From Cellulosimicrobium funkei (GTDB lineage Bacteria > Actinomycetota > Actinomycetes > Actinomycetales > Cellulomonadaceae): a stretch of 64,000 bases of DNA. Under the pieces are notes generated by a model. The model had not been told where the DNA came from. It made no database searches and saw only the letters and a program-made list of their open reading frames with translations. Location: the NCBI RefSeq assembly GCF_004519295.1, contig NZ_SOZH01000006.1, positions 290,625 to 354,624 of the forward strand. The letters run 5' to 3'. The position numbers and the translations under genes are program-made. Shown here in pieces: positions 34,666 through 44,750 of this stretch. Position 1 is the stretch's first letter. Each line of letters starts with the position of its first letter.

Positions 34666-35484
34666 ATGTCGCACCACGACTCGCACACGCCTCCGCTCGC
34701 CTACGTCATCGCCGGTTCCGAGGCCACCGGCGGCGCCGGCATCCAGGCCGACCTGAAGACGTTCCAGGAGCTCGGCGCCTACGGCGTCGGCACGCTCACG
34801 TGCATCGTCTCGTTCGACCCGAAGAACGACTGGGGCCACCGCTTCGTCCCCGTGGACCCGCAGGTGATCGCCGACCAGTTCGAGGCGGCGACGGTCACGC
34901 ACGAGCCCTCGGTCGTGAAGATCGGCATGCTCGGCACGCCCGCGACGATCGACGTCGTCGCCGAGTCGCTGCGCTCGCGCACGTGGGAGCACGTCGTGCT
35001 CGACCCGGTCCTCATCTGCAAGGGCCAGGAGCCCGGTGCCGCCCTCGACACCGACACGGCGCTGCGCGCGCAGGTCCTCCCGCTCGCGACCGTCGTCACG
35101 CCCAACCTCTTCGAGACGCGCACGCTCGCGGGCGTCGAGTCGATCGAGACGGTCGAGGAGCTCGTCGAGGCGGCGCGCAAGGTCCAGGCGCTCGGCCCGC
35201 GCGCCGTCGTCGCGAAGGGCGGCGTCGAGCTGCCCGGCCCCGACGCGGTCGACGTCCTGGTCGACGGCGACGAGGTGCACGTGCTGCGCACCCCGAAGAT
35301 CGGCGAGGAGCGCGTGAGCGGGGCCGGCTGCACGTTCGCCGCCGCGATCACCGCGGAGCTCGCGAAGGGCGCCTCGGTGCTCGACGCCGCGCGCGTCGCC
35401 AAGGACGTCGTCACCGCCTCCATCGAGGACCGCGTGGCCTCGAACGCGCCGTTCGACGCGGTGCGGGTCGGCGCGCGCCGCTGA
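34666..35484 (+). CDS. pdxK: Pyridoxine/pyridoxal kinase (PdxK/ThiD family)
   Basis: A 272-residue ribokinase-fold kinase from the ATG at 34666. IAGSEATGGAGIQADLKTFQ at the N-terminus and SGAGCTFAAAITAELAKGA near residue 226 are the substrate and anion-hole motifs. CIVSFDPKNDWGH and LDPVLICKG match the Bacillus subtilis PdxK branch rather than classical ThiD. It phosphorylates vitamin B6 vitamers (possibly HMP) with ATP. A CTCCCGG/CCGGGAG hairpin at 34613-34631 lies in the leader, but there is no TPP riboswitch core. It is a single gene, followed by ppc after ~115 bp. Confidence 0.88.
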   Translation: MSHHDSHTPPLAYVIAGSEATGGAGIQADLKTFQELGAYGVGTLTCIVSFDPKNDWGHRFVPVDPQVIADQFEAATVTHEPSVVKIGMLGTPATIDVVAESLRSRTWEHVVLDPVLICKGQEPGAALDTDTALRAQVLPLATVVTPNLFETRTLAGVESIETVEELVEAARKVQALGPRAVVAKGGVELPGPDAVDVLVDGDEVHVLRTPKIGEERVSGAGCTFAAAITAELAKGASVLDAARVAKDVVTASIEDRVASNAPFDAVRVGARR

Positions 35485-35600
35485 CCTCCTGCGGTGCGCC
35501 CGGGCTGCGCCCCACGACCCCGGGCCGACCCGTGCTCGACCAGCGATCACCCCTCGGACGTCTCGACGTCCCCTGACGGTCAAGGAATACTCTCGTCACC

Positions 35601-38354
35601 GTGAACGACCTCTCCCCTTCGGAACTGTCCCCGTCCCCGGGTGCTGCCGACGGCCCCGACCGGGTCTCCGCCGACGTCTCCGACCTCCCCGACGACACCG
35701 GTCACGCCGGGCGCGGCCTCGCGCGCCACGACGTCCCGGGCCCGCTGCGCGACGACGTCCGCCTCCTCGGCGGCCTCCTCGGCACCGTGCTGCGCGAGAC
35801 GGGCGGCCAGGACCTGCTCGACGACGTCGAGCGGCTCCGCGAGCTCTCGATCCGCGCGTACGACGACCCGTCCGGTGCCGTGCTGGCCGAGGCGGAGACG
35901 CTCGTCGAGGGCCTCTCCATGGCTCGCGCCGAGCAGGTCGCCCGTGCCTTCACGTGCTACTTCCACCTCGCGAACCTCGCGGAGGAGTACCACCGCGTGC
36001 GCGTCCTGCGCGAGCGCGAGGCCGAGTTCGCGACCCGCGCCACGACGCCCGACGACTCCCTCCCGGAGGCGTTCGAGCAGCTCGTCGGCGAGGTGGGCCG
36101 CGAGGAGGCGCTGCGTCGTCTCCGCGGGCTCGAGTTCCGCCCGGTGCTCACGGCGCACCCGACCGAGGCCCGCCGCCGTGCGGTCTCCGGCGCGGTGCGG
36201 CGCATCGCGACGCTGCTCGACGAGCGGGACGCGCAGCGCCTCGGCGGCACGTCGCTCGCGGAGAACGAGCGTCGCCTCCTCGCCGAGATCGACACGATGT
36301 GGCGCACCGCCCCCATCCGTGAGCACAAGCCGTCGGTCCTCGACGAGGTGAAGACGGCGCTCGGCGTGTTCGACGCCACGATGTTCGACACGTTCCCCAC
36401 CGTCTACCGCCGCCTCGACGACTGGCTCCTGGGCGACGAGGCGGGGCGCGAGGAGCCGCTCGTGCGGCCGTTCGTCAGCCTGGGCACGTGGATCGGCGGC
36501 GACCGCGACGGCAACCCGAACGTCACGGCCGACGTCACGCGCCAGGCCGCGGCGATCGCCGCCGACCACGCGCTCGCGGCGCTCGAGCAGCAGGCGCGCG
36601 CCGTCGGGCGCAAGCTCACGCTCGACCAGGACGGCACGCCGCCGTCGGACGGCCTGCGCGCCCTGTGGGAGCGCCAGCGCCGGCTCTCGGAGGCGGTCAC
36701 CGTCGCCGCGTCGGAGGCGTCGCCGCGCGAGCCGCACCGCGCGGTCCTGCTCGTCGTCGCGGACCGCATCGCCGCGACGCGGGCCCGCAACGCCGACCTC
36801 GCCTACCCGAACGCCGAGCAGCTCGAGTCCGACCTGCGGGTCGTCCAGGAGTCGCTCGTGGCGGCGGGCGCGCCCCGTGCGGCGTACGGGGACCTGCAGC
36901 AGCTCGTGTGGCAGGTCGAGACGTTCGGGTTCCACCTCGCGGAGCTCGAGGTGCGCCAGCACTCCCAGGTCCACGAGGGGGCGCTCGCCGAGATCGCGGA
37001 GAAGGGCCTGCACGGCGACCTCTCCGACCGTACGCGCGAGGTGCTCGACACGTTCCGCGCGCTCGGCGCGGTCCAGCAGCGCTACGGCATCCGGGCCGCA
37101 CGCCGCTACATCGTGTCGTTCACGCAGAAGCCGGAGCACCTGGCGGCGGTGTACGAGCTCGCAGAGCTCGCGTTCGAGGGCTCCGACGAGGCGCCCGTGG
37201 TCGACGCGATCCCGCTGTTCGAGACCTTCGCCGACCTCCGGGCGAGCGTCGACATCCTCGAGTCCATGCTCACGCTGCCGCAGGTGCAGCGTCGGCTCGC
37301 CGAGAACGGGCGCCGCGTCGAGGTCATGCTCGGCTACTCGGACTCGTCGAAGGACGTCGGCCCGGTGTCCGCGACCCTCGCCCTGCACGACGCGCAGAGC
37401 CGCATCGCGCAGTGGGCCGAGCGCCACGACATCACGCTCACGCTGTTCCACGGCCGCGGCGGCGCCCTCGGCCGCGGCGGCGGCCCGGCGAACCGTGCCG
37501 TGCTCGCCCAGCCCCCGGGCTCGGTCGACGGCCGCTTCAAGCTCACCGAGCAGGGCGAGGTCATCCTCGCGCGCTACGGCGACCCGACGATCGCGTCGCG
37601 CCACATCGAGCAGGTCGCCGCGGCGACGCTGCTCGCGTCGGCGCCGTCGACGGAGAAGCGCAACGCCGAGGCGACCGAGCGCTACCGCGACCTCGCGGCC
37701 GCGCTCGACGAGTCGTCGCGCCGCCGGTTCCACGAGCTCGTGCGCGCGGACGGGTTCCCGCAGTGGTTCTCGCAGGTGACCCCGCTCGAGGAGGTCGGCC
37801 TCCTGCCGATCGGGTCTCGCCCGGCACGTCGCGGTCTGTCGGTCTCGTCGCTCGACGACCTGCGTGCGATCCCGTGGGTGTTCTCCTGGTCGCAGGCGCG
37901 CATCAACCTCGCGGGCTGGTACGGGCTCGGCACGGCGCTGCGCGAGTTCGGCGACCTCGAGCTGCTGCGCGAGGCGCACCGCGAGTGGCCGCTCTTCGCG
38001 ACGCTGCTGGACAACGTCGAGATGTCGCTCGCCAAGACGGACGAGCGCATCGCCGAGCGGTACCTCGCGCTCGGGGACCGCGACGACCTCGCGCAGGCAA
38101 TCCTCGACGAGCTGCGCCTCACGCGCGAGCAGGTCCTCGCGGTGACGGAGAACGCGTGGCCGCTCGCCGGCCGGCGCGTGCTGGGCCGCGCGGTCCAGCT
38201 CCGCAGCCCGTACGTCGACGCGCTCTCGCTGCTCCAGGTCCGCGCGCTGCGCGGCCTGCGCTCCGGCGCGGAGGGCCCCGTGAAGGACGAGCTCCAGCAC
38301 CTGCTGCTGCTCACCGTCAACGGGGTCGCGGCCGGCCTGCAGAACACCGGCTGA
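35601..38354 (+). CDS. ppc: Phosphoenolpyruvate carboxylase
   Basis: A complete 917-residue enzyme with a GTG start. The active-site His motif is VLTAHPTEARRR near residue 186, followed by GGDRDGNPNVTADVT, VMLGYSDSSKDVGPVSA near residue 575 and the glycine-rich FHGRGGALGRGGGPANRAV with its essential Arg. The C-terminus ends VNGVAAGLQNTG as usual for the allosteric Asn-Thr-Gly end. It carboxylates PEP with bicarbonate to oxaloacetate, an anaplerotic reaction. It is transcribed alone; an 8-bp stem hairpin follows. Confidence 0.97.
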   Translation: MNDLSPSELSPSPGAADGPDRVSADVSDLPDDTGHAGRGLARHDVPGPLRDDVRLLGGLLGTVLRETGGQDLLDDVERLRELSIRAYDDPSGAVLAEAETLVEGLSMARAEQVARAFTCYFHLANLAEEYHRVRVLREREAEFATRATTPDDSLPEAFEQLVGEVGREEALRRLRGLEFRPVLTAHPTEARRRAVSGAVRRIATLLDERDAQRLGGTSLAENERRLLAEIDTMWRTAPIREHKPSVLDEVKTALGVFDATMFDTFPTVYRRLDDWLLGDEAGREEPLVRPFVSLGTWIGGDRDGNPNVTADVTRQAAAIAADHALAALEQQARAVGRKLTLDQDGTPPSDGLRALWERQRRLSEAVTVAASEASPREPHRAVLLVVADRIAATRARNADLAYPNAEQLESDLRVVQESLVAAGAPRAAYGDLQQLVWQVETFGFHLAELEVRQHSQVHEGALAEIAEKGLHGDLSDRTREVLDTFRALGAVQQRYGIRAARRYIVSFTQKPEHLAAVYELAELAFEGSDEAPVVDAIPLFETFADLRASVDILESMLTLPQVQRRLAENGRRVEVMLGYSDSSKDVGPVSATLALHDAQSRIAQWAERHDITLTLFHGRGGALGRGGGPANRAVLAQPPGSVDGRFKLTEQGEVILARYGDPTIASRHIEQVAAATLLASAPSTEKRNAEATERYRDLAAALDESSRRRFHELVRADGFPQWFSQVTPLEEVGLLPIGSRPARRGLSVSSLDDLRAIPWVFSWSQARINLAGWYGLGTALREFGDLELLREAHREWPLFATLLDNVEMSLAKTDERIAERYLALGDRDDLAQAILDELRLTREQVLAVTENAWPLAGRRVLGRAVQLRSPYVDALSLLQVRALRGLRSGAEGPVKDELQHLLLLTVNGVAAGLQNTG

Positions 38355-38370
38355 GGTCCGGCGCCCGCCA

Positions 38371-38416
38371 CGACGGCCGTCACGTCGACCCGAGACCGGG
38401 TCCGTGGCGGCCGTCG
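38371..38416 (+). terminator. Probable ppc terminator
   Basis: CGACGGCC (38371-38378) pairs with GGCCGTCG (38409-38416), and inner bases partly extend the stem. It begins 17 bp after the ppc stop. There is no U-tract. Confidence 0.55.
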
Positions 38417-38680
38417 CCGTCTGGACAGCCGTCCAGTTGTTGAATGAACCCTCAACCATCGCCCCGGTGAACGGCCGCCCACGGGGGTCTGGGTAAAGTC
38501 TTCGCCAGAGGCCTACCAGCCGACGCTATCCGTGGGGTACTCTGGCGACGACCGACCACGCCGGAGTCCTGCTGTCGCCCGACGACGTACGAGAGCAGGG
38601 GGCCGACAGGTCGGGGCGTCGGGCAGGAGGCGCGGCACTCGTCGGGGTGGGCGAGGCAAGGCGGGACGAAGGGCGGGGCA
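38417..38680. promoter_or_regulatory. Long leader of the STAS gene with short dyads
   Basis: No gene is supported. Two adjacent dyads, CTGGAC-AGCC-GTCCAG (38421-38436) and GTTGA-N8-TCAAC (38439-38456), sit in the AT-richest part and look like operator sites. No confident -10/-35 pair can be named. Confidence 0.35.
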
Positions 38681-39046
38681 GTGTTGGTACAGGAGCTCGA
38701 ACGCAGCGACACCGGGGCAGGGACGGGCGGCATCCGGCTGCTCGAGGAACGCGACGCGAGCGTCGTGGACATGTGGGGCGAGATCGACGTCGCCCTGCGC
38801 AGCGAGGCGAGCGCCGCGCTCGCCAACGCTCTCGAACGCGACGTACCCGTGGTCATCGACACGTCCAAGGTGACGTTCATGGACTCGACGGGCATCGCGT
38901 TCCTCGTGCAGTTCTACACGATCGGCTCCGAGGAGGGGCTGTCCGTGACGCTGCGCAACCCGCCGACGGTCGTCACGGACGTCCTCGAGATGCTCGGCGT
39001 CATCGAGATCTTCGGCACCGAGCACCACGAGGTCAGCCCGGCCTGA
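38681..39046 (+). CDS. STAS-domain anti-sigma factor antagonist
   Basis: A 121-residue single STAS domain with a GTG start. SVVDMWGEIDVALRSEA (~30-46) and the phosphorylation loop TFMDSTGIAFLVQFY near residue 67 are standard for SpoIIAA/RsbV-type antagonists, with the Ser that an anti-sigma kinase phosphorylates present. It would free a general-stress sigma factor by binding its anti-sigma factor. No partner kinase or sigma gene is adjacent. The ~330-bp upstream region with dyads suggests its own control. Confidence 0.85.
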   Translation: MLVQELERSDTGAGTGGIRLLEERDASVVDMWGEIDVALRSEASAALANALERDVPVVIDTSKVTFMDSTGIAFLVQFYTIGSEEGLSVTLRNPPTVVTDVLEMLGVIEIFGTEHHEVSPA

Positions 39047-39100
39047 CGGCCCCGGCGAGCCCGGCCCCTCGGGACCGGGCTCGGACCGTGGGCACGATCG

Positions 39101-39898
39101 TCAGACGGCGTCGGCCGCGAGCGACGCGGCGCCCACGATCCCGGCCGCGTTGCGCAGCTGGGCGGGCACGATCGGCGCCCGCAGGTGCAGCAGCGGCAGG
39201 AAGTGCTCGTGCTTCTTGCTCACGCCGCCGCCCACGACGATGAGGTCGGGCGAGAACAGGTCCTCGACGACCCCGAAGTAGCGCTGGAGCCGCTCGGCCC
39301 ACTGCGCCCAGTCGAGGTCCTCGCGGTCGCGCGCGGCGTCGGAGGCCCGCGTCTCGGCGTCGTACCCGTCGATCTCCAGGTGGCCGAGCTCCGTGTTGGG
39401 GAGCAGGTGGCCCTCGACGAGGATCGCGCTGCCGATGCCGGTGCCGAGCGTCGCGACGAGCACGACGCCGTCCGCGTCGCGCGCGGCGCCGTAGCGCACC
39501 TCGCCCACGCCCGCGGCGTCGGCGTCGTTGACGGCGACGACGTGCCGTCCCGTCTCGCGCGCGACGAGCGCCGGGAGGTCGACGCCCGTCCACGACTTGT
39601 CGAGGTTGGCGATGAACCGCACGACGCCGTGCTGGAGCGGGGCGGGGAACGCGACGCCGATCGGCACGTCCTGCGGGAGGTCGTAGGCGCCCACGAGCTC
39701 GGCGATCACCTCCGCGACGGCCTGCGGCGTCGACGGCTGGGGGGTGGGGATGCGGTGCCGCTCCTGCGCGAACTCGCCCGTGGCGAGGTCGACCGGGGCG
39801 CCCTTGATGCCGCTGCCGCCGACGTCGATGCCGAAGGCGGTGCGGGGGCGCGGGCGGTCCGTGGGGGGTGCGGCGTGAGAGTCCTGGTGGGCGTTCAT
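39101..39898 (-). CDS. ppgK: Polyphosphate glucokinase (ROK family)
   Basis: A 265-residue kinase; start at ATG 39898, which overlaps the map stop (ATGA). [20 protein letters not shown] (~25-44) is the phosphate-binding motif, [10 protein letters not shown] gives the catalytic Asp, [14 protein letters not shown] the second phosphate loop, and [13 protein letters not shown] the ROK signature region with Glu and His. The CPHC zinc motif of some ROK kinases is absent, as normal for PPGK. It phosphorylates glucose with polyphosphate and/or ATP. It is co-transcribed with methionine aminopeptidase. Confidence 0.9.
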   Translation of the reverse strand: MNAHQDSHAAPPTDRPRPRTAFGIDVGGSGIKGAPVDLATGEFAQERHRIPTPQPSTPQAVAEVIAELVGAYDLPQDVPIGVAFPAPLQHGVVRFIANLDKSWTGVDLPALVARETGRHVVAVNDADAAGVGEVRYGAARDADGVVLVATLGTGIGSAILVEGHLLPNTELGHLEIDGYDAETRASDAARDREDLDWAQWAERLQRYFGVVEDLFSPDLIVVGGGVSKKHEHFLPLLHLRAPIVPAQLRNAAGIVGAASLAADAV

Positions 39899-40800
39899 GG
39901 CAGTGTGAGGATCTCCGCTCCGTCGTCGGTCACCAGCAGCGTGTGCTCGAACTGCGCGGTCCGCGAGGCGTCCGCGGTGACTACCGTCCACCCGTCGTCC
40001 CACATCCGCCACTCGGACGTGCCGAGGGTGAGCATGGGCTCGATGGTGAAGACCATCCCGGGCTCGATCACGGTCGCGTGGTCGGGCGCCGCGTCGTAGT
40101 GCGGCACGACGAGCCCCGAGTGGAAGGCGCGCCCCACGCCGTGGCCCGTGTACTCGCGCACGACCCCGTACCCGAAGCGGGCGGCGTAGCGCTCGATGAC
40201 GCGTCCGACGACGTTGATCTGGCGGCCGGGCGCGACGGCCTTGATGCCGCGCGCGAGCGCCTCGCGCGTGCGCTCGACGAGCAGCGCCGACTCCGGGTCC
40301 ACCTCGCCGACGGTGAAGGTGGCGTTCGTGTCGCCGTGCACGCCGCCCACGTAGGCGGTGATGTCGACGTTGACGATGTCGCCCTCGACGAGCTCGGTGG
40401 AGTCCGGGATGCCGTGGCACACGACCTCGTTGAGCGAGGTGCACAGCGACTTGGGGAACCCGCGGTAGCCGAGCGTCGACGGGTAGGCGCCGTGGTCGAG
40501 GAGGAACTCGTGGCCCACGCGGTCGAGCTCGTCCGTCGTGACGCCGGGGGCGACGTGGCGCCCGACCTCGACGAGCGCCTGCGCCGCGACGCGCGAGGCC
40601 GTCCGGATGCGCTCGACGGTCGCGGGGTCGTTGACCTCGCTGCCCTCGAAGGGCCGCGGTCCCGGCCGGCCCACGTACTCGGGGCGCTCGATCGTCGTCG
40701 GGACCTGCCGCTGCGGCCCCACGACGCCCGGCGTCAGGGGACCACGGCGCCCGGGGCGTGGGGGAGCGGCGGCGTCGGCCGGGACGGGGGCGGTGCTCAT
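39895..40800 (-). CDS. map: Methionine aminopeptidase, type I
   Basis: A 301-residue enzyme with a ~40-residue N-terminal extension carrying Pro/Arg-rich sequence ([17 protein letters not shown]). Catalytic His in [11 protein letters not shown], metal ligands in [31 protein letters not shown] and [10 protein letters not shown] are all present, so it should be active with two divalent metals. It removes initiator Met from nascent proteins. The N-terminal extension is shared with other actinobacterial MetAPs. It is first gene of a two-gene operon with ppgK. Confidence 0.95.
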   Translation of the reverse strand: MSTAPVPADAAAPPRPGRRGPLTPGVVGPQRQVPTTIERPEYVGRPGPRPFEGSEVNDPATVERIRTASRVAAQALVEVGRHVAPGVTTDELDRVGHEFLLDHGAYPSTLGYRGFPKSLCTSLNEVVCHGIPDSTELVEGDIVNVDITAYVGGVHGDTNATFTVGEVDPESALLVERTREALARGIKAVAPGRQINVVGRVIERYAARFGYGVVREYTGHGVGRAFHSGLVVPHYDAAPDHATVIEPGMVFTIEPMLTLGTSEWRMWDDGWTVVTADASRTAQFEHTLLVTDDGAEILTLP

Positions 40801-40869
40801 GGCCGCCAGTCTACGAACGCGCGGGCGCCGTGGGCGGCCGGCCGGGCCGGGATGGGGGAGGATCGAGGC

Positions 40870-41091
40870 ATGAGCACCGGATCACGCTTCAGCGACGACG
40901 GCGAGCCCGCGGCCGCGGACGGGTACTACTACGACACGCGCACCGGCGAGGTGCACCGCGGCCCGAGCGCGTCGTGGTCGCACCGCATGGGCCCGTACCC
41001 GACGCGCGAGGCCGCCGAGAAGGCCTTGGAGACGGCGCGCGAGCGCACCGACGCCTGGGACGAGGAAGACCGCCGCGAGCGCGAGGAGTGA
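40870..41091 (+). CDS. Short SPOR-like protein
   Basis: 73 residues from ATG 40870. [20 protein letters not shown] and [20 protein letters not shown] match the short actinobacterial proteins annotated as SPOR domain-containing. These keep only the G-P-Y-x-T-x-x-x-A core of the repeat. SPOR domains bind denuded peptidoglycan. Its stop overlaps the start of the amidase gene (GTGA), which fits a role with cell-wall hydrolysis. It is divergent from map. Confidence 0.75.
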   Translation: MSTGSRFSDDGEPAAADGYYYDTRTGEVHRGPSASWSHRMGPYPTREAAEKALETARERTDAWDEEDRREREE

Positions 41092-42005
41092 CCCACGCCC
41101 CACCGCCCGGCCCGCGCCGGGTGTGGTCGGGCCGTCTCGGCCTGCTCCTCGCCGGGCTGGCGGTGGGCGCGCTGACGTTCCTCGTCGCGCTGCAGGTCCG
41201 CGCCGTGTCGGGGGCCGACCCGACGACGGTCACCCCCTCGGGCGGGGCCGTGCCCGCCGCGCCGGAGCCCGCGCCGTCGACGGCGTCGCCCGACCCGACC
41301 GCCACGGAGACCGGGCCGGCGCCCCCGCTCGCGGGCGTGACGGTCGCCGTCGACCCGGGGCACAACGGCGGGAACGGGGCGAACCCGCTCGTCGTGAACG
41401 CGCCCGTCCCCGACGGCCGTGGCGACACCAAGGCCTGCAACACCGTGGGGACGTCCGCGGACTCCGGCTACCCGGAGCACGCGTTCACGTGGGACGTGGC
41501 GGGACGGCTCGCGGGACGCCTGACCGAGCTGGGCGCCGTCGTCGTGCTCACGCGCCCCGACGACGCGGGCGTGGGACCGTGCGTCGACGCGCGCGGCCGG
41601 TTCCCGCAGGAGAACGACGCGGACGTGCTCGTCTCGCTCCACGCCAACGGCACGGAGGACCGCCGCGCGCACGGGTTCTTCGCGATCGTGTCCGACCCGC
41701 CCGTGGACGAGGCCCAGGGGGAGCCGAGCGTCGCGCTCGCGCACGAGCTCGTGGCCGCGCTGACGGCGGCCGGGTTCGCGCCGTCGTCGTCGGTCGCGGC
41801 CGACGACGGCCCCGTCCAGCGGCGCGCCGACCTGGCGACGCTCAACCACGCCGAGCGGCCGGCCGTGATGCTCGAGCTGGGGGAGATGCGCAACCCCGAC
41901 GAGGCCGCGGTCATGGAGTCGGAGGAGGGCCGCCAGCGCTACGCGGACGCCGTCGCGAGCGGCGTCGCCGCGTGGGTCGCCGACGGCGGTGCGGGCGCAG
42001 GGTGA
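41088..42005 (+). CDS. N-acetylmuramoyl-L-alanine amidase (Amidase_3)
   Basis: A 305-residue membrane-anchored enzyme with a GTG start. One N-terminal membrane helix (LGLLLAGLAVGALTFLVAL, ~15-34) is followed by a Pro/Thr-rich spacer to ~85. The catalytic domain shows VAVDPGHNGGN with the first zinc His, HAFTWDVAGRL, LVSLHANG with the last His and MLELGEMRNPDEA with the catalytic Glu. It cleaves the amide bond between muramic acid and L-Ala in peptidoglycan. It is coupled to the SPOR-like gene. Confidence 0.9.
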   Translation: MTHAPPPGPRRVWSGRLGLLLAGLAVGALTFLVALQVRAVSGADPTTVTPSGGAVPAAPEPAPSTASPDPTATETGPAPPLAGVTVAVDPGHNGGNGANPLVVNAPVPDGRGDTKACNTVGTSADSGYPEHAFTWDVAGRLAGRLTELGAVVVLTRPDDAGVGPCVDARGRFPQENDADVLVSLHANGTEDRRAHGFFAIVSDPPVDEAQGEPSVALAHELVAALTAAGFAPSSSVAADDGPVQRRADLATLNHAERPAVMLELGEMRNPDEAAVMESEEGRQRYADAVASGVAAWVADGGAGAG

Positions 42006-42026
42006 CCCGGCGCCCGCACCGGGTGC

Positions 42027-42875
42027 TCAGCGGGCGAAGCTGTGCGCGTCGTCGGGGAAGGTCCCGCCGCGCACGTCGGCGGCGTAGTCGGCCGCCGCCT
42101 GGCCGAGCGCGGCGCCGATCTCGGCGTAGCGCTTGGCGAACCGGGGCGACCAGTCCGTCATCCCGGCCATGTCGGTCCAGACGAGCACCTGGCCGTCGCA
42201 CGCGGCGCCCGCGCCGATGCCGATGGTGGGGATGCGCAGGATCTCGGTGACGCGCGCGGCCACCTCGACCGGCACCATCTCGAGCACGACCGCGACGGCG
42301 CCCGCCTCGGCCACGGCGAGCGCGTCCTCGCTGAGGCGCTCCGCGGCGTCGTCGCCCCGCCCCTGGACGCGCGGGCCGCCGAGCAGGTTCTCGGACTGCG
42401 GCGTGAAGCCGAGGTGCCCGACGACGGGGATGCCCGCGTCCGTGAGCGCCTGGATCTGCGCCGCGACGCGGCGGCCGCCCTCGAGCTTGACCGCGCTCAC
42501 GCCCGTCTCCTTGAGGAACCGGACGCCGGTGGCGAGCGCCTGCTCGGGGCCCGCCTCGTACGAGCCGAACGGCAGGTCCACGACGGTGAACGCGCGGCGC
42601 GCGGCGCGCGCGACGGCGCGGGCCGGGGGGATCAGGTCGTCGACCGTGACGGGCAGGGTCGACGCGTGCCCGTGCATCGTGTTGCCGATCGAGTCGCCGA
42701 CGAGCAGCATGTCGATCCCCGCGTCGTCGAAGATGCGCGCGGTCACCGCGTCGTAGGCGGTGAGCATGGTGATCTTCTCGCCGCGCGTCTTGGCCTCGGC
42801 GAGGTGGTGCACGCGGACGCGGCGCGGTCCCGTGCCGCCGGTCGCGGCGGGCTCGGGGGCGGTGTGAGCAGACAT
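42027..42875 (-). CDS. panB: 3-methyl-2-oxobutanoate hydroxymethyltransferase
   Basis: A 282-residue Pan[35 protein letters not shown] with the Mg-binding Asp, [21 protein letters not shown] and LEMVPVEVA with the catalytic Glu are all intact. It transfers a hydroxymethyl group from methylene-THF to 2-oxoisovalerate, the first step of pantothenate synthesis. It follows nadE on the same strand after ~55 bp and is probably co-transcribed with it. Confidence 0.95.
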   Translation of the reverse strand: MSAHTAPEPAATGGTGPRRVRVHHLAEAKTRGEKITMLTAYDAVTARIFDDAGIDMLLVGDSIGNTMHGHASTLPVTVDDLIPPARAVARAARRAFTVVDLPFGSYEAGPEQALATGVRFLKETGVSAVKLEGGRRVAAQIQALTDAGIPVVGHLGFTPQSENLLGGPRVQGRGDDAAERLSEDALAVAEAGAVAVVLEMVPVEVAARVTEILRIPTIGIGAGAACDGQVLVWTDMAGMTDWSPRFAKRYAEIGAALGQAAADYAADVRGGTFPDDAHSFAR

Positions 42876-42930
42876 GACGGCCTTTCCTGGGTGCGGGAGG
42901 GGGCGGACGACGCGCGGGGTGCCGGCGTCG

Positions 42931-44634
42931 TCAGGCGAGCGGCTCGCGCCAGCGGTTCGTGATCGGCAGACGGCGGTCGCGGCCGAACGCGAGCGCGGTG
43001 ACCTTGGGGCCCGGCGGGTACTGGCGGCGCTTCCACTCGGCGCGGTCGACGAGCGTCACGACCTTGTCGACGACCTCGGGGTCGAACCCGCGGGCGAGGA
43101 GCTCGGCGCGTCCCTCGGCGTGCTCGATGTAGGCGTCGAGGACCTCGTCGAGCAGGTCGTAGGGCGGCAGCGAGTCCTGGTCGGTCTGGCCGGGGCGCAG
43201 CTCCGCCGACGGGGGCTTGGTGATCGACGACTCCGGGATGGGCGGGATCTCGCCGCGGTCGAGCGCGGCGTTGTTGCGCCAGCGCGCGAGCTGCCACACG
43301 CGCGACTTGTCGACGTCCTTGAGCGGCGCGAACCCGCCGATGCTGCCGGCGTCGTAGATCGTGGCGTACCCGGTCGCGAGCTCGGACTTGTTGCCGGGCG
43401 CGATGACGAGGTGGCCCTCGCGGTTGGAGATCGCCATGAGGATCACGCCGCGCACGCGCGCCTGGAGGTTCTCCTCCGCGACGCCCTCCAGTGCGAGCTC
43501 GCCCTGGAACGCCTCGACCATGGGCGCGATCGGCTGGACGCGGTAGTCCGCGCCGAGCCGCTTCGCGAGGTCGGCCGCGTCGTCCTTGCTGTGGTCCGAC
43601 GAGTACCGCGACGGCATCGAGACGCCGACGACGTTCTCGCCCCCGATCGCGTCCGCGGCGACGGCGGCGGTGAGCGCCGAGTCGATGCCGCCCGAGACGC
43701 CGAGGACGACCGAGCGGAAGCCGTTCTTGCGCACGTAGCCCGCGAGGCCCGTCACGCACGCCCGGTACACCTCCTCGTCCGGGTGCAGCTCGGGGGCGCG
43801 CGGCCCGCGCGGGGCGCCGTCGGCGGGGAGCTCCCAGACGAGCAGGTCCTCCACGAACTGCGGCGACGAGGCGACCACCGTGCCCGCGGCGTCGGTGACG
43901 AACGAGCCGCCGTCGAACACGAGGTCGTCCTGGCCGCCCACGAGGTTCACGTACGCGACCGGGGCGCTCACCTCGCGCGCGCGGCGCGCGGCGAGGTCGG
44001 TGCGAACGTGCCCCTTGCCCTCCTCGTACGGCGACCCGTTGAGCACGAGCAGCAGGTCGAGCCCGTTGCCCGCCTCGTCGAGCGTCGCCATCTCCGCGAC
44101 GGGGCCGCCGTCCTGCCAGATGTCCTCGCAGATCGCGATGCCGACGCGGCGCCCCTGGACCTCGACGACCGTCGTCGTCTCGCCGGGCGCGAAGATGCGG
44201 AACTCGTCGAACACGCCGTAGTTGGGCAGGTGGTGCTTGTCGTACGCGGCCTGCACGGCGCCGTCGCGCAGCACGACGGCGCGGTTGGTCGGCAGGTCGG
44301 CGGGGGAGCCCGAGGCCTCGCGCTCCGCGGCGCCCGCACCGCGCGGCGCGCCCGAGGTTCCCACGGTGCCGAGCACGACGGTGACCGCGCCCAGCCCCTC
44401 GGCGTCGAGCCGCGCCGCGATGTCCGCCGCGGCGTCCCACGCCGCGCGCCGGAACGACGCCCGCAGCGCGAGGTCCTCGATCGGGTAGCCGGTGAGGGTC
44501 ATCTCCGGGAAGGCGACGAGCTGCGCGCCCGCGGCCGCGGCCTCCCGGGTGCGCTCGAGGACCAGGGCGGCGTTGCCGTCGAGGTCCCCCACGCACGTGT
44601 CGACCTGTGCCAGCGCGACGCGCAGATCAGCCAT
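42931..44634 (-). CDS. nadE: Glutamine-dependent NAD+ synthetase
   Basis: A 567-residue two-domain enzyme. The nitrilase-type glutaminase (1-~270) starts [16 protein letters not shown] and has the Glu in [10 protein letters not shown], Lys in [14 protein letters not shown] and Cys in AICEDIW. The synthetase domain has the PP-loop [16 protein letters not shown] near residue 289 and the C-terminal [18 protein letters not shown]. It amidates NaAD to NAD+ with ATP and ammonia from glutamine. The start is ATG 44634; promoter region is shared with divergent glnA2. Confidence 0.95.
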   Translation of the reverse strand: MADLRVALAQVDTCVGDLDGNAALVLERTREAAAAGAQLVAFPEMTLTGYPIEDLALRASFRRAAWDAAADIAARLDAEGLGAVTVVLGTVGTSGAPRGAGAAEREASGSPADLPTNRAVVLRDGAVQAAYDKHHLPNYGVFDEFRIFAPGETTTVVEVQGRRVGIAICEDIWQDGGPVAEMATLDEAGNGLDLLLVLNGSPYEEGKGHVRTDLAARRAREVSAPVAYVNLVGGQDDLVFDGGSFVTDAAGTVVASSPQFVEDLLVWELPADGAPRGPRAPELHPDEEVYRACVTGLAGYVRKNGFRSVVLGVSGGIDSALTAAVAADAIGGENVVGVSMPSRYSSDHSKDDAADLAKRLGADYRVQPIAPMVEAFQGELALEGVAEENLQARVRGVILMAISNREGHLVIAPGNKSELATGYATIYDAGSIGGFAPLKDVDKSRVWQLARWRNNAALDRGEIPPIPESSITKPPSAELRPGQTDQDSLPPYDLLDEVLDAYIEHAEGRAELLARGFDPEVVDKVVTLVDRAEWKRRQYPPGPKVTALAFGRDRRLPITNRWREPLA

Positions 44635-44750
44635 GCGTCCACCCTAGACGAGCAGGGCGGACGGCTCGTCCGGGGGCCCGCCGCGCGGCACGACGTCCAG
44701 GACACGACCGTGTCACCCGTTCGTCACACGGATCAGGCAGGATGTACCGC

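Noticed and set aside
35580..38459. 959-codon open frame on the minus strand
   Set aside because: It is antisense to the whole phosphoenolpyruvate carboxylase gene, which has complete motifs.
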